From assembly GCF_001611795.1 (NCBI RefSeq), contig NZ_CP015098.1:2790001-2854000 (forward strand): a stretch of DNA of 64,000 nucleotides, in the 5' to 3' direction. The stretch is from Streptomyces qaidamensis (GTDB lineage: Bacteria > Actinomycetota > Actinomycetes > Streptomycetales > Streptomycetaceae). Position numbers and translations under genes: made by a program. Positions 38,357 to 46,625 of this stretch are shown here, piece by piece (position 1 is the first letter of the stretch; each line of letters opens with the position of its first letter). The notes under the pieces are model-generated. The model was not told where the DNA came from. It did no database searches and was given only the letters and a program-made list of their open reading frames with translations.

Positions 38357-39976
38357 TCAGATGTGCGCCGTGCCCGCACCGGCCTCCGCGTTCTCGCCGC
38401 GCTTGGTGAGGAACGCGACGAACACGGCGACGGCCGCCACGCCCGCGGCGGTCAGCGAGGCCAGGCTCATGCCGTCGATGAACGTGGTGTGCGCGACCTC
38501 GGTGATCTTCGCGGCGATCTGCTCGGGAGTGCCCTCGGGCACCGGGGCGACGCCCTGCTGAACGGCCAGCGCGGCCTGCTCGGACTGGGCCGGGGTGAGC
38601 GGCGGCAGCCCGGCGTCCGCCCAGTTGCCGGCGAACTCGTTGTCGACCTTGGACGCCATCACGGCGCCCAGCACGGCCGTGCCGAGGCTGCCGCCGATCT
38701 GCATGGCGGCCTGCTGGAGACCGCCCGCGACGCCAGAGAGCTCCATCGGGGCGTTGCCGACGATGACTTCGGTGGCGCCGACCATGACCGGCGCGAGGCC
38801 GAGGCCCAGCAGGGCGAACCAGACGGACATGACGCCGCTGCCCGTGTGCGCGTCCAGCGTGGACATGCCGTACATGGCGATCGCGGTGAACGCCATGCCG
38901 CCGGCCAGCGGGATGCGGGGGCCGAACTTGGTGATCATCACGCCGGCGAGCGGGGAACCGACGATCATCATGCCGGTGAGCGGCAGCAGGTGCAGACCGG
39001 CGTCGATCGGGCTCATCCCGTGCACGTTCTGGAGGTAGAACGTCACGAAGAACAGGCCGCCCATGAAGGCGATGGCCATCAGCACCATGAGGACGACACC
39101 CGCCGACAGCGGGACGGAGCGGAACAGCCCCAGCGGGATCAGCGGCTCCTTCACCTTCGTCTCCCAGACGGCGAAGAGCCCGAAGCCGACCACCGAGGCG
39201 ACGATGAACGCCCAGGTCTGCAGATCGCCCCAGCCCCACTCCGGTGCCTTGATGAGAGCCCAGACGAGGCAGAACATCGCGGCGGACAGCAGGAAGATGC
39301 CGAGGAGGTCGAAGGAGCGCGGGGCGTTCTCGGCGCGGTGGTCGAGCAGGATCAGCACGCCGAGGACGACGGCGAGGATGCCGACCGGCACGTTGATGAA
39401 GAACACCGACTGCCAGTTGACGTGCTCGACGAGCACGCCGCCGAGGATCGGGCCGCCGGCGGTGGACGCGCCGATGACCATGCCCCAGATGCCGATGGCC
39501 ATGTTCAGCTTCTCGGCCGGGAAGGTGGCCCGCAGCAGGCCGAGCGCGGCCGGCATCAGCAGGGCACCGAAAAGCCCCTGGAAGACGCGGAAGACGATGA
39601 CCGCCGTGATGCCCTTGGACAGCCCGATGGCGGCCGAGGAGGCGGCGAAGCCCGCCACGCCGATGAGGAAGGTCTGCCGGTGGCCGAATCGGTCACCGAG
39701 CTTGCCGGCGGTGATCAGGGACACCGCGAGAGCGAGGAAGTAGGCGTTGGTGATCCACTGGAGATCCGACCACGAGGCCCCCAGGTCCTTGCCTATCGCC
39801 GGGTTGGCTATGGCCACGATGGTGCCGTCGAGGGCCACCATCATGACCCCCACAGCGACGGTGATGAGGGTGAGCCAGGGATGCCCTCGCAGCCCCTTGC
39901 CCGGCGTCGCGTCCGACGGCGTCGCCGGAACCTTGCCCCCCGGCCCCGTCGTGTCGATGGTGGTGTGACTAGTCAT
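38357..39976 (-). CDS. DHA2-type MFS multidrug efflux transporter
   Basis: 539 residues, 14 predicted transmembrane helices, with motif A GKLGDRFGHRQTF and the antiporter-type motif C region in helix 5 (LGGVLVEHVNWQSVFFINVP). It belongs to the EmrB/QacA drug:proton antiporters. It lies divergently next to a TetR regulator (40093), the standard arrangement for a regulator-controlled pump; a 10-bp palindrome overlaps the pump's start codon. The first gene of its transcript, with no second gene attached. Confidence 0.93.
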   Translation of the reverse strand: MTSHTTIDTTGPGGKVPATPSDATPGKGLRGHPWLTLITVAVGVMMVALDGTIVAIANPAIGKDLGASWSDLQWITNAYFLALAVSLITAGKLGDRFGHRQTFLIGVAGFAASSAAIGLSKGITAVIVFRVFQGLFGALLMPAALGLLRATFPAEKLNMAIGIWGMVIGASTAGGPILGGVLVEHVNWQSVFFINVPVGILAVVLGVLILLDHRAENAPRSFDLLGIFLLSAAMFCLVWALIKAPEWGWGDLQTWAFIVASVVGFGLFAVWETKVKEPLIPLGLFRSVPLSAGVVLMVLMAIAFMGGLFFVTFYLQNVHGMSPIDAGLHLLPLTGMMIVGSPLAGVMITKFGPRIPLAGGMAFTAIAMYGMSTLDAHTGSGVMSVWFALLGLGLAPVMVGATEVIVGNAPMELSGVAGGLQQAAMQIGGSLGTAVLGAVMASKVDNEFAGNWADAGLPPLTPAQSEQAALAVQQGVAPVPEGTPEQIAAKITEVAHTTFIDGMSLASLTAAGVAAVAVFVAFLTKRGENAEAGAGTAHI

Positions 39977-40055
39977 CCTTCGAGGCTAATGACAGCCACT
40001 GACAATTGACAAACCAATTCACTAGTCGGTAACTGACACGACATCCCCCTATAGC
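39966..40055. promoter_or_regulatory. Divergent promoter/operator region between MFS pump and TetR regulator
   Basis: TGACTAGTCA (39966-39975) is a 10-bp palindrome over the pump's start codon, and the half ACTAGTCG recurs near 40022. Four TGACA boxes stand between. The region is unusually AT-rich for this DNA. TATAGC at 40050 may be a -10 box for the regulator. The exact TetR site is not settled. Confidence 0.4.
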
Positions 40056-40092
40056 CTGAACTGGGCAGAACACCTCAGACGAGAGGCCAGTC

Positions 40093-40725
40093 TTGAACCT
40101 GCGCGAACGCAAGAAGCGGCGCACCCGGGACGCACTGCTGCGGGCCGCGCTGGAACTCTTCGCCACGCGCGGGTACGAGGAGACGACCGTCGACGACATC
40201 GCCGCCGCCGTGGACGTCTCACAGCGCACCTTCTTCCGCTACTTCGCCGGCAAGGAGGAGACGGCGTTCTTCGTGCCGCGCCTCGCGGAGACGCTCGTCG
40301 TCGAGGCCCTGCGCACCCGCCCGCCGGACGAGGCGCCGCTGGAGGCGCTGCGCCGGGCCGTACTGGAGAGCTGGGACGCGATCAACGAGGCCGTGGTGGA
40401 GCTCGTGCCGATCGAGCTCCACATGCGCGTCTACCGGGTGATCGAGTCGACGCCCGCGCTGCTCGCCGCCCATCTGCGGCGGTCGGCGGAGCTGGAGGAG
40501 CAGCTCGCGGGCATCATCGCCGAGCGCGAGGGCCTCGACGTGGACGCGGACCCCCGGCCGCGGATCGTCGTCGCCCTCTTCGGCGGGGTGATTCGCGTCA
40601 CCGAGCGGCTGTGGTCCACCGGGGGCGACCTCACCCTCGACGGCATGCGGGAACTCACCACGACGTACCTGGATCAGGTGGGTCCCGCACTGGCCGGGAA
40701 CTGGCGTGCGGAGCAGTCCCCTTAG
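40093..40725 (+). CDS. TetR-family transcriptional regulator
   Basis: 210 residues from TTG 40093, preceded by GAGAGG. The DNA-binding domain is the N-terminus: RDALLRAALELFATRGYEETTVDDIAAAVDVSQRTFFRYFAGKEE (residues ~11-55), with the helix-turn-helix around residues 33-52. The ligand-binding C-terminus is not conserved enough to name a ligand. Divergent from a DHA2 multidrug pump; it most likely represses the pump and itself. Confidence 0.93.
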   Translation: MNLRERKKRRTRDALLRAALELFATRGYEETTVDDIAAAVDVSQRTFFRYFAGKEETAFFVPRLAETLVVEALRTRPPDEAPLEALRRAVLESWDAINEAVVELVPIELHMRVYRVIESTPALLAAHLRRSAELEEQLAGIIAEREGLDVDADPRPRIVVALFGGVIRVTERLWSTGGDLTLDGMRELTTTYLDQVGPALAGNWRAEQSP

Positions 40726-40740
40726 GGCATACACCGAAAC

Positions 40741-40754
40741 GTGATCCCGGTCAC
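40741..40754. promoter_or_regulatory. Crp-like binding site upstream of the hydrolase gene
   Basis: GTGATCCCGGTCAC is symmetric (GTGA-N6-TCAC) and fits the S. coelicolor Crp consensus GTG-N6-GNCAC exactly. Its centre is about 51 bases before the GTG start at 40799. Confidence 0.5.
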
Positions 40755-40798
40755 TTGGTTAACGCGAGACCCTCTCGTTCTCCTAGTGTGTCCTTTCA

Positions 40799-42007
40799 GT
40801 GACTTCCTTCGACACCTCCCCGCAACTGAACGTCTGGCGCGCACTGCTCGCTCTGGCCGTCGTCTTTGTGATGCTGGCGACCACCGGCTGGACGGCCCTG
40901 CGCAGCCAGCGGGGCGACACACCGCTCCAAGCCTCGCTCTCCGCCTGGGAGCACGGCCGGATCGGCGGGCACCGGCTGCCGGACCCGCAGTCCGAGCCGA
41001 CGAGGCTGGCCCGCTTCTTCTCGTCGCTCACCGAGCAGGACCGTTCGACCCTGGTCCGCAAGTACTCGCTCGCGGTGGGCAACATGAACGGCGCGCCGGT
41101 CGAGCTGCGCTACCGCGCCAACCGTCTCGCGCTCGCGAAGGCGCGCAAGGTCGAGCGGGAACGCATGCACGACAGCCGCCTCACCCGGGCCGGACGGCAC
41201 GAGGCCGGGCGCAGGATGCACCGCTTCGGGGACCTCTTGGAGAAGGACCGGCACATCCTGGCCTTCGACCCGGAGGGCTCGGGCCGGGTGGCGGAGGTCT
41301 TCGGCGACCTGCGCGAGGCGGCGCGGGTCTCGGTCGTCGTCCCCGGTGTCGACACCGACCTGCTCACGTTCCAGCGCACGCACCGCAAGTACGCGGCGCC
41401 CGTCGGCATGGCCAAGTCCCTGTACGCGGCCGAGCGGCAGGTCAGCCCCTCGACCCGTACGGCCGTCATCGCCTGGGCCGACTACACGGCACCCAGCGGA
41501 CTCGGCATCGACTCGGCCACGGCGATGCGCGCCGAGGAGGGTGCCGTACGGCTGAACGCGCTCGTGCGGGCCCTGCCGGGCACGTCGCCGGTCGCGTTGT
41601 TCTGCCACAGCTACGGCTCCGTGGTGTGCGGGGTCGCCGCGCACTCGCTGCCGGGCCGGGTGTCCGACATCGCGGTGGCGGGCAGCCCCGGTATGCGTGT
41701 CGAGAAGGCCGCCCAGCTGCACACCAGCGCCCGGGTGTGGGCGATGCGGGACTCCGACGACTGGATCCAGGACGTGCCGTACCTGGAGGTCGGCGGGCTG
41801 GGCCACGGAGCCGATCCGGTGTCCGCCGGGTTCGGCGCGCGGGTGCTGTCGGCGGCAGGCGCGAAGGGTCACGCGGGCTACTTCGAGCCCGGGACGGCAA
41901 GTCTGTTCAATTTCGCAGAGATCGGCGTTGGCGCATACCGCTCGGTGCACTGCGCGCACGAAGACGGCGTCTGCCGTACCGGTTTGTCCGGCACGGCGGC
42001 GGCCTGA
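40799..42007 (+). CDS. Membrane-anchored alpha/beta hydrolase
   Basis: 402 residues with one N-terminal transmembrane segment (LLALAVVFVMLATTGWTAL) and then an extracellular alpha/beta-hydrolase domain of the actinobacterial DUF1023-like kind. The nucleophile elbow is FCHSYGSVVCG (Ser near 264), with Asp and His later (RDSDDWIQD, AKGHAGYF). The GTG at 40799 is the likely transcription start as well: TAGTGT lies about ten bases upstream, so the message is probably leaderless. A Crp-type site lies 50 bases further up. The substrate is unknown. Confidence 0.85.
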   Translation: MTSFDTSPQLNVWRALLALAVVFVMLATTGWTALRSQRGDTPLQASLSAWEHGRIGGHRLPDPQSEPTRLARFFSSLTEQDRSTLVRKYSLAVGNMNGAPVELRYRANRLALAKARKVERERMHDSRLTRAGRHEAGRRMHRFGDLLEKDRHILAFDPEGSGRVAEVFGDLREAARVSVVVPGVDTDLLTFQRTHRKYAAPVGMAKSLYAAERQVSPSTRTAVIAWADYTAPSGLGIDSATAMRAEEGAVRLNALVRALPGTSPVALFCHSYGSVVCGVAAHSLPGRVSDIAVAGSPGMRVEKAAQLHTSARVWAMRDSDDWIQDVPYLEVGGLGHGADPVSAGFGARVLSAAGAKGHAGYFEPGTASLFNFAEIGVGAYRSVHCAHEDGVCRTGLSGTAAA

Positions 42008-42082
42008 CGCGCGTAGAGGCGAAGAAGTTGCGGTCTGCTCGGGAGGGGGACGGAGGAGCGCGTGCCGCATACGATGAGCCGC

Positions 42083-42925
42083 ATGGGTGACGTACTGGCC
42101 GGATTTCATGCCGCCTGGGAGTTCGAGTCCGACTCCGTGCTCATCCGCTACGAACGGGGGATTCGAACACCCAAGCTGTTCCAGGCCCTCGGGGAACGCC
42201 GCGTGCCCCTGGAGGCGATCGCCGGGGTGACGCTGACCCGCGGGAAACGCGGCACGGTCGTGCTGCGCGTCGAGCCGCGCCCCGGGGCGGACCCGTTGAT
42301 GGAGGCGGCCGCCGGGCAGCTGAAGGAGAGCGGCGATCCCTACCGGCTGGTGCTGCCCGCCGAGCGGGAGGTGCTCGCCGAGTACTACGCCGACGAGCTG
42401 CGCACGCTGCTGACCGAGTCCGGGCCGGCGGACCGGTTCCTCGTGAAGCCGCCCGAGGGGCCGTTGTCCTTCAAGGCGTACGACGGGAAGGCCACCTTCG
42501 ACGGACGGACCGTGAACTTCCGGTGGTTCTGGACGGGGGCGTCGTCGGCGAAGTGGAAGGCCGGCGACCAGACCTTCTCCGTCGGGGAGCTGAACGGGGT
42601 GGAGTGGCGGTCACCGGAGGTCTTCGAAGGGCATTTGCGGCTTTTGCGCCGGGATGCGGAGGCATCTGCGGCCCAGGCCGATCAGGATCCCGCGGCGGTG
42701 GTCTTCGGGCTGGGGTACGGCCCCGTGCACGAGTCGCTGCCGTTCGCTGCCGCGGTGTTGGCGGCGGTACGGACGTCGAGTCCGGTGGCCGCGGTGCCCG
42801 CGCCGCGGCGGGATCCCGCGGACATCGCCGAGCGCATTCGTCACCTGGGTGAGCTGCATCAGGCCGGGTTGGTGACGGATGAGGAGTTTTCGGTCAAAAA
42901 GGCGGAGTTGCTGGCGGAGCTTTAG
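42083..42925 (+). CDS. DUF4429 / SHOCT-domain protein
   Basis: The 280-residue product (MGDVLAGFHAAWEFESDSV onward) has two DUF4429-like beta domains: the first up to ~120 with LTRGKRGTVVLRVEPR, the second with GPLSFKAYDGKATFDG and RWFWTGASSAKW. The C-terminus IAERIRHLGELHQAGLVTDEE is a SHOCT (short C-terminal) domain, thought to act in oligomerisation or anchoring. ATG 42083 fits a leaderless start (TACGAT ends seven bases before), but GTG 42062 with GGAGGAG upstream is equally plausible and adds seven residues. Confidence 0.83.
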   Translation: MGDVLAGFHAAWEFESDSVLIRYERGIRTPKLFQALGERRVPLEAIAGVTLTRGKRGTVVLRVEPRPGADPLMEAAAGQLKESGDPYRLVLPAEREVLAEYYADELRTLLTESGPADRFLVKPPEGPLSFKAYDGKATFDGRTVNFRWFWTGASSAKWKAGDQTFSVGELNGVEWRSPEVFEGHLRLLRRDAEASAAQADQDPAAVVFGLGYGPVHESLPFAAAVLAAVRTSSPVAAVPAPRRDPADIAERIRHLGELHQAGLVTDEEFSVKKAELLAEL

Positions 42926-42970
42926 CGTCTGCCGGGGTCTCGCCGTGGGCGGGCGCAGGGCCGTGCGTGG

Positions 42971-43023
42971 TTGGTCGCGCCCACGCGGCGGAGCCGCACA
43001 TCGACCCAGCCCCGCGCCCCTGG
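42971..43023. repeat. Streptomyces intergenic repeat between convergent genes
   Basis: Contains the GCGGCGGAGCCGC hairpin and ends CAGCCCCGCGCCCCTG. The same arrangement recurs at 51655-51707, also between two convergent stop codons. Widespread in Streptomyces genomes. Confidence 0.8.
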
Positions 43024-43027
43024 ACGT

Positions 43028-44044
43028 CTACTCCCTGCCTGCCGAAGTGAACGCCATGTCCGCGTAGCGGTTGCCCGCCACCTGGGCCGCTATGCCGTCC
43101 AGCAGGTCCAGTTGCTCGTCGGTCAGGACGATCCTGGTCGCCGCCGTGTTCTCCTCCACCCTGGAGGGCTTGCGGGTGCCCGGGATCGGGATGACCGGGA
43201 GGTCGTGGATCGTCGCCTGCTGCTGGGCCCAGGCCAGGGCGATCTGACCGAGGGTCGCGTCATGGGCCTCGGCCACCGAGCGGATCAGCTCCAGCAGGGT
43301 CGCGTTCGCCGTGGCGTTGTCGCCCGTGAAGCGGGGCTGCCGGCGGCGGAAGTCATCGGCGCTCAGATCCTGCTCGGCGTCGGTGAACGAGCCGGTGAGG
43401 AAGCCCCGGCCGAGGGGTGAGTACGCGACGAGGGCCACACCCAGGTCACGCGCCGCGGGGACGACGTGCCTCTCGATGTCCCGGCTGAACAGCGACCACT
43501 CCGACTGCACGGCCGCGATGGGGTGGACGGCGTGCGCGGCCCGCAGTTCGTCCGCCGTGACCTCGCTCAGGCCGAGGTGCTTGACCTTGCCCTCGCGGAC
43601 CAGGTCGGCCATCGTGCCGACGCTCTCCTCGATCGGCACGTTCACATCGCGCCGGTGCATGTAGTAGAGGTCGATGACGTCGACGTCCAGGCGCTTCAGG
43701 CTCGCCTCGACGGCCTGGCGGATGTAGGGCGGGTCGTTGCGGATGACCCGGCGGGTGGGGTCGTCCGGGGGGATCGACAGGGCGAACTTGGTCGCGATGA
43801 CGACCTCGTCGCGGTGGGCCTTGAAGAACGGCGACAGGAACCGCTCGTTCTCGCCGGCCCCGTACGCGTCGGCCGTGTCGTAGAAGGTGACGCCCAGTTC
43901 GAGCGCCCGTCCCAGCGTGGCCCGGGACGTGTCCGCGTCCGCGGGGCCGTAGCCGAAGCTCATGCCCATGCAGCCGAGGCCCTGGACGCTCACCTCGGGA
44001 CCGTGGTCGCCGAGCTTCGCCGTCGTGATCCTGCCGTCCGTCAT
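43028..44044 (-). CDS. Aldo/keto reductase
   Basis: 338 residues with the full (beta/alpha)8 AKR pattern. The catalytic tetrad is visible: Asp and Tyr in FYDTADAYGAG, Lys in IATKFALS, and His in YYMHRRD. GLSEVTADELRAAH and the NADPH-binding end PIPGTRKPSRVEEN are typical. It reduces aldehydes or ketones with NADPH. Its ATG overlaps the stop of the MerR gene by four bases (ATGA), so the two are co-transcribed and translationally coupled; the regulator probably senses the reductase's substrate or an electrophile. Confidence 0.93.
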   Translation of the reverse strand: MTDGRITTAKLGDHGPEVSVQGLGCMGMSFGYGPADADTSRATLGRALELGVTFYDTADAYGAGENERFLSPFFKAHRDEVVIATKFALSIPPDDPTRRVIRNDPPYIRQAVEASLKRLDVDVIDLYYMHRRDVNVPIEESVGTMADLVREGKVKHLGLSEVTADELRAAHAVHPIAAVQSEWSLFSRDIERHVVPAARDLGVALVAYSPLGRGFLTGSFTDAEQDLSADDFRRRQPRFTGDNATANATLLELIRSVAEAHDATLGQIALAWAQQQATIHDLPVIPIPGTRKPSRVEENTAATRIVLTDEQLDLLDGIAAQVAGNRYADMAFTSAGRE

Positions 44045-44508
44045 CGGGACCTCTCCGACGCCAGGGCCTGCCCGGCGTCCGCGTAGAAACTGATCTTCCG
44101 GTCGAGCACGGCGAGCGTGCCCCGGAGTTCGTCGATCCTGGCCAGGACGTCCTCGCGGGTCGTCTTCAGCAGCTGGAAGCGCTCGCCGTAGGTGTGGTCG
44201 CCCTCGCGCACCAGTTCCGCGTACCGGACCATGTCCGCGACCGGCATGCCCGTCAGGCGGAGCTTGCCGACGAGGTCGAGCCAGTCGAGGTCGCGGTTGG
44301 TGTAGCGGCGCTGGCCGGTGTGGGACCGGTCGATGTGCGGCATCAGGCCGATGCGCTCGTACCAGCGCAGGGTGTGTGCCGTCAGGCCGGTGAAGGCGAC
44401 GACCTCGCTGATCGTGTAGTGGTCGTCGCCGTCCGGGCGCCGGTTCTGCTGCGGCGGGCCGGCGCAGGTGTCGGCGGTCCTGGTCCCCGTGGTCTCCATC
44501 ACCGTCAT
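44041..44508 (-). CDS. MerR-family transcriptional regulator
   Basis: 155 residues. The N-terminal helix-turn-helix YTISEVVAFTGLTAHTLRWYE (residues ~31-51) and its wing are diagnostic of MerR proteins, followed by the dimerisation helix. The C-terminus lacks clustered cysteines, so it probably responds to an organic or oxidising signal rather than a metal. The ATG at 44508 is preceded by a -10 box seven bases away, so the message is leaderless. First gene of an operon with the aldo/keto reductase. Confidence 0.92.
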   Translation of the reverse strand: MTVMETTGTRTADTCAGPPQQNRRPDGDDHYTISEVVAFTGLTAHTLRWYERIGLMPHIDRSHTGQRRYTNRDLDWLDLVGKLRLTGMPVADMVRYAELVREGDHTYGERFQLLKTTREDVLARIDELRGTLAVLDRKISFYADAGQALASERSR

Positions 44509-44515
44509 GGCCCCA

Positions 44516-44546
44516 ACGCTAGAACCTTGGAGTGCGCTCCAAGCAA
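44516..44546 (-). promoter_or_regulatory. MerR-type promoter with 19-bp spacer and operator palindrome
   Basis: On the minus strand, TTGCTT (44546-44541) and TAGCGT (44521-44516) are exactly 19 bases apart, the over-long spacing typical of MerR-regulated promoters. Between them lies the palindrome CTTGGAG-TGCG-CTCCAAG (44526-44543), suited to a MerR dimer. The start codon follows seven bases after the -10. Confidence 0.85.
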
Positions 44547-44606
44547 GCGCCGACGGTAAGAAATCGGCAGGACGTTTCTTGATCCGGATGGTTAGCGTAC
44601 GGACTC

Positions 44607-45077
44607 ATGAGTGTTGTACGTCGCGCCCTGCCCGCCGACGCCGAGGAAGTCCTGCGCCTGCGTCAGGTCATGATCGACGCGGTGTTCGCCTCTGATCCCT
44701 CCGTCGCCTGGCACGGGGAGTCCCTCCCCACTCTCAGGGCCAGACTCGGTGAACCGGACGGGGACTTCGTGGCGTTCGTCGTCGACCACCCCGAGCGGCC
44801 GGGGGCGCTGGCCTCCCTGGTGGCCGGGACGATCGACTACCGCATCGGCAAGCAGGGAGATCCGCACGGCATGGTGGGCTTCGTGTTCAGCGTCGCCACC
44901 GACCCGGACGCGCGGCGCCGGGGTTACGCGCGGGCCTGCACGACCACGTTGCTGGAGTGGTTCCGCGAGCGCGGTGCCCGGCGCGTGCAGCTCACCGCCT
45001 CGCCGGAGGCCGAGCCGCTGTACGTCTCCCTCGGCTTCCGGCCCAAGCCCAACCCCTTGCTGGAACTCACGCTCTGA
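44607..45077 (+). CDS. GNAT-family N-acetyltransferase
   Basis: 156 residues. The acetyl-CoA loop is FSVATDPDARRRGYARACTTTLLEWF (residues ~89-114, containing the RRRGYA pattern), then a C-terminal LTASPEAEPLYVSLGFRP. An acetyltransferase of unknown substrate. It is 18 bases before the serine hydrolase gene at 45096 and probably in one unit with it. ATG 44607 gives a complete GNAT fold. Confidence 0.88.
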   Translation: MSVVRRALPADAEEVLRLRQVMIDAVFASDPSVAWHGESLPTLRARLGEPDGDFVAFVVDHPERPGALASLVAGTIDYRIGKQGDPHGMVGFVFSVATDPDARRRGYARACTTTLLEWFRERGARRVQLTASPEAEPLYVSLGFRPKPNPLLELTL

Positions 45078-45095
45078 ACGCATAGGCTCGAACGC

Positions 45096-45911
45096 ATGTC
45101 GCTGAAGAGCCTCGCCCTGATCGAGAACTGGCCGGTTCCCACCGCTGCGGCGGGTGCCGTACGAGCGGACGGCACCGTCCTCGGCACCCACGGGCCGGCC
45201 GGGCAGCGGTTCCCGCTCGCGTCGGTGACCAAGCCGCTGGCCGCCTACGCCGTGCTCGTCGCGTACGAGGAGGGGGCCGTCGAGTTCGACGAGCCGGCGG
45301 GTCCCCCCGGGTCGACGGTCCGGCACCTGCTCGCGCACACCTCGGGCCTCGCCTTCGACGAGCACAAGGTCACGGCCCCGCCCGGGGAGCGGCGGCTGTA
45401 CTCCAACGCCGGCTTCGAGCAGTTGGGCGACCATGTCACGAAGGCCACCGACATCCCGTTCGGGGAGTACCTGCGGCAGGCCGTGCTGGAGCCGCTGGGC
45501 ATGACCTCGACGACCCTGGAGGGCTCCCCCGCCAAGGACGGGGTGTCGACGGTCGAGGACCTGCTGCGGTTCGCCGCCGAGGTGCAGGCGCCGCGGCTGC
45601 TGGATCCGCGCACGGTCGCCGAGGCGATGACCGTGCACTACCCGGGCACCAAGGGCGTCCTGCCGGGGTACGGCCACCAGAACCCCAACGACTGGGGACT
45701 CGGCTTCGAGATCCGCGACTCCAAGTCGCCGCACTGGACGGGCTCGTCGTCCTCGCCGCGCACGTTCGGGCATTTCGGGCAGTCGGGTACGTTCCTGTGG
45801 ATCGACCCGGACGCGGGCGCGGCCTGCGTGGCGCTGACGGACCGGGCGTTCGGACCGTGGGCGACCGAGGTGTGGCCTGCGTTCACGGACGCTGTGCGGG
45901 CCGAGCTCTAG
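45096..45911 (+). CDS. Beta-lactamase-superfamily serine hydrolase
   Basis: 271 residues of the class C beta-lactamase/EstB fold. The nucleophile SxxK is in ASVTKPL (S43, K46), the YxN motif is YSNAGF (Y102), and GHFGQSGTF may be the third element in place of KTG. There is no signal peptide, so it probably works in the cytoplasm as an esterase or peptidase. Follows the GNAT gene by 18 bases; its stop overlaps the pirin gene's by four bases (convergent). Confidence 0.88.
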   Translation: MSLKSLALIENWPVPTAAAGAVRADGTVLGTHGPAGQRFPLASVTKPLAAYAVLVAYEEGAVEFDEPAGPPGSTVRHLLAHTSGLAFDEHKVTAPPGERRLYSNAGFEQLGDHVTKATDIPFGEYLRQAVLEPLGMTSTTLEGSPAKDGVSTVEDLLRFAAEVQAPRLLDPRTVAEAMTVHYPGTKGVLPGYGHQNPNDWGLGFEIRDSKSPHWTGSSSSPRTFGHFGQSGTFLWIDPDAGAACVALTDRAFGPWATEVWPAFTDAVRAEL

Positions 45912-46564
45912 CGCTGCCCCATCTCCCAGATCAGCAGCTCCGCCCCGGTCGCGCCCTCGGCCTCCAGGCCTTTGGCGTCCGTGATCCGGGCCGCGTCGCC
46001 GGCGCCCAGCTCCTCGCCGTCCAGGTGGATCTCTCCGCGTACGACGTGCACGTACGCGTACGCCCCGTCCGGCACCGCCGTCCGCTCCCCGGGGCCGAGG
46101 CGCCGCACGTGCAGCATCGCGCCGGCCTCGGGGACGGCGTAGGGCGTCGAGTCGGCGATGCCGCGGACGACCTCGTAGGACGGGTCGCCGCCGGGCCGCA
46201 GCGGGGCCAGCCACATCTGGACGAAGGTCAGGGGCTCCGGGCCGTCGTTGCGCTCCACGTGCCGCACGCCGCCCGCCGAACTGAGCCGCTGCACATCGCC
46301 GTGCCGTACGACCGACTCGTGCCCGGTGGAGTCCCGGTGGGTCAGCTCACCCTCCACCACCCAGGTCACGATCTCGGTGTGGCTGTGCGGGTGCTCGTCG
46401 AACCCCGCCCCGGGCGCCAGCCGCTCCTCGTTGCACGCGAGCACCGCGCCGAAACGGAGGTTGTCCGGGTCGTAGTGGGACCCGAAGGAGAAGGCGTGCC
46501 AGGTCTCGATCCCTGCGGCCGGATCCCCTCCGGGGTAGCGCTCGCCCGCGCGCCTCACGTCCAT
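45908..46564 (-). CDS. Pirin-family protein
   Basis: 218 residues of the YhhW/pirin bicupin. Metal ligands of the first cupin are visible in FDEHPHSHTEIVTWVVEGELTHRDS (His residues), with GGVRHVERNDG following; the second cupin lacks the ligands, as usual. Pirins of this kind have quercetinase-like or redox-regulatory activity. ATG 46564 sets the normal N-terminus MDVRRAGERYPGGDPAAGI. It is divergent from the fasR gene, 61 bases away. Confidence 0.9.
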   Translation of the reverse strand: MDVRRAGERYPGGDPAAGIETWHAFSFGSHYDPDNLRFGAVLACNEERLAPGAGFDEHPHSHTEIVTWVVEGELTHRDSTGHESVVRHGDVQRLSSAGGVRHVERNDGPEPLTFVQMWLAPLRPGGDPSYEVVRGIADSTPYAVPEAGAMLHVRRLGPGERTAVPDGAYAYVHVVRGEIHLDGEELGAGDAARITDAKGLEAEGATGAELLIWEMGQR

Positions 46565-46625
46565 CACGGAGTCCACCGTAGACCCGGCGGCCCACCTTCC
46601 CGTCCTGATAAGGCAGTCTTGTCCC

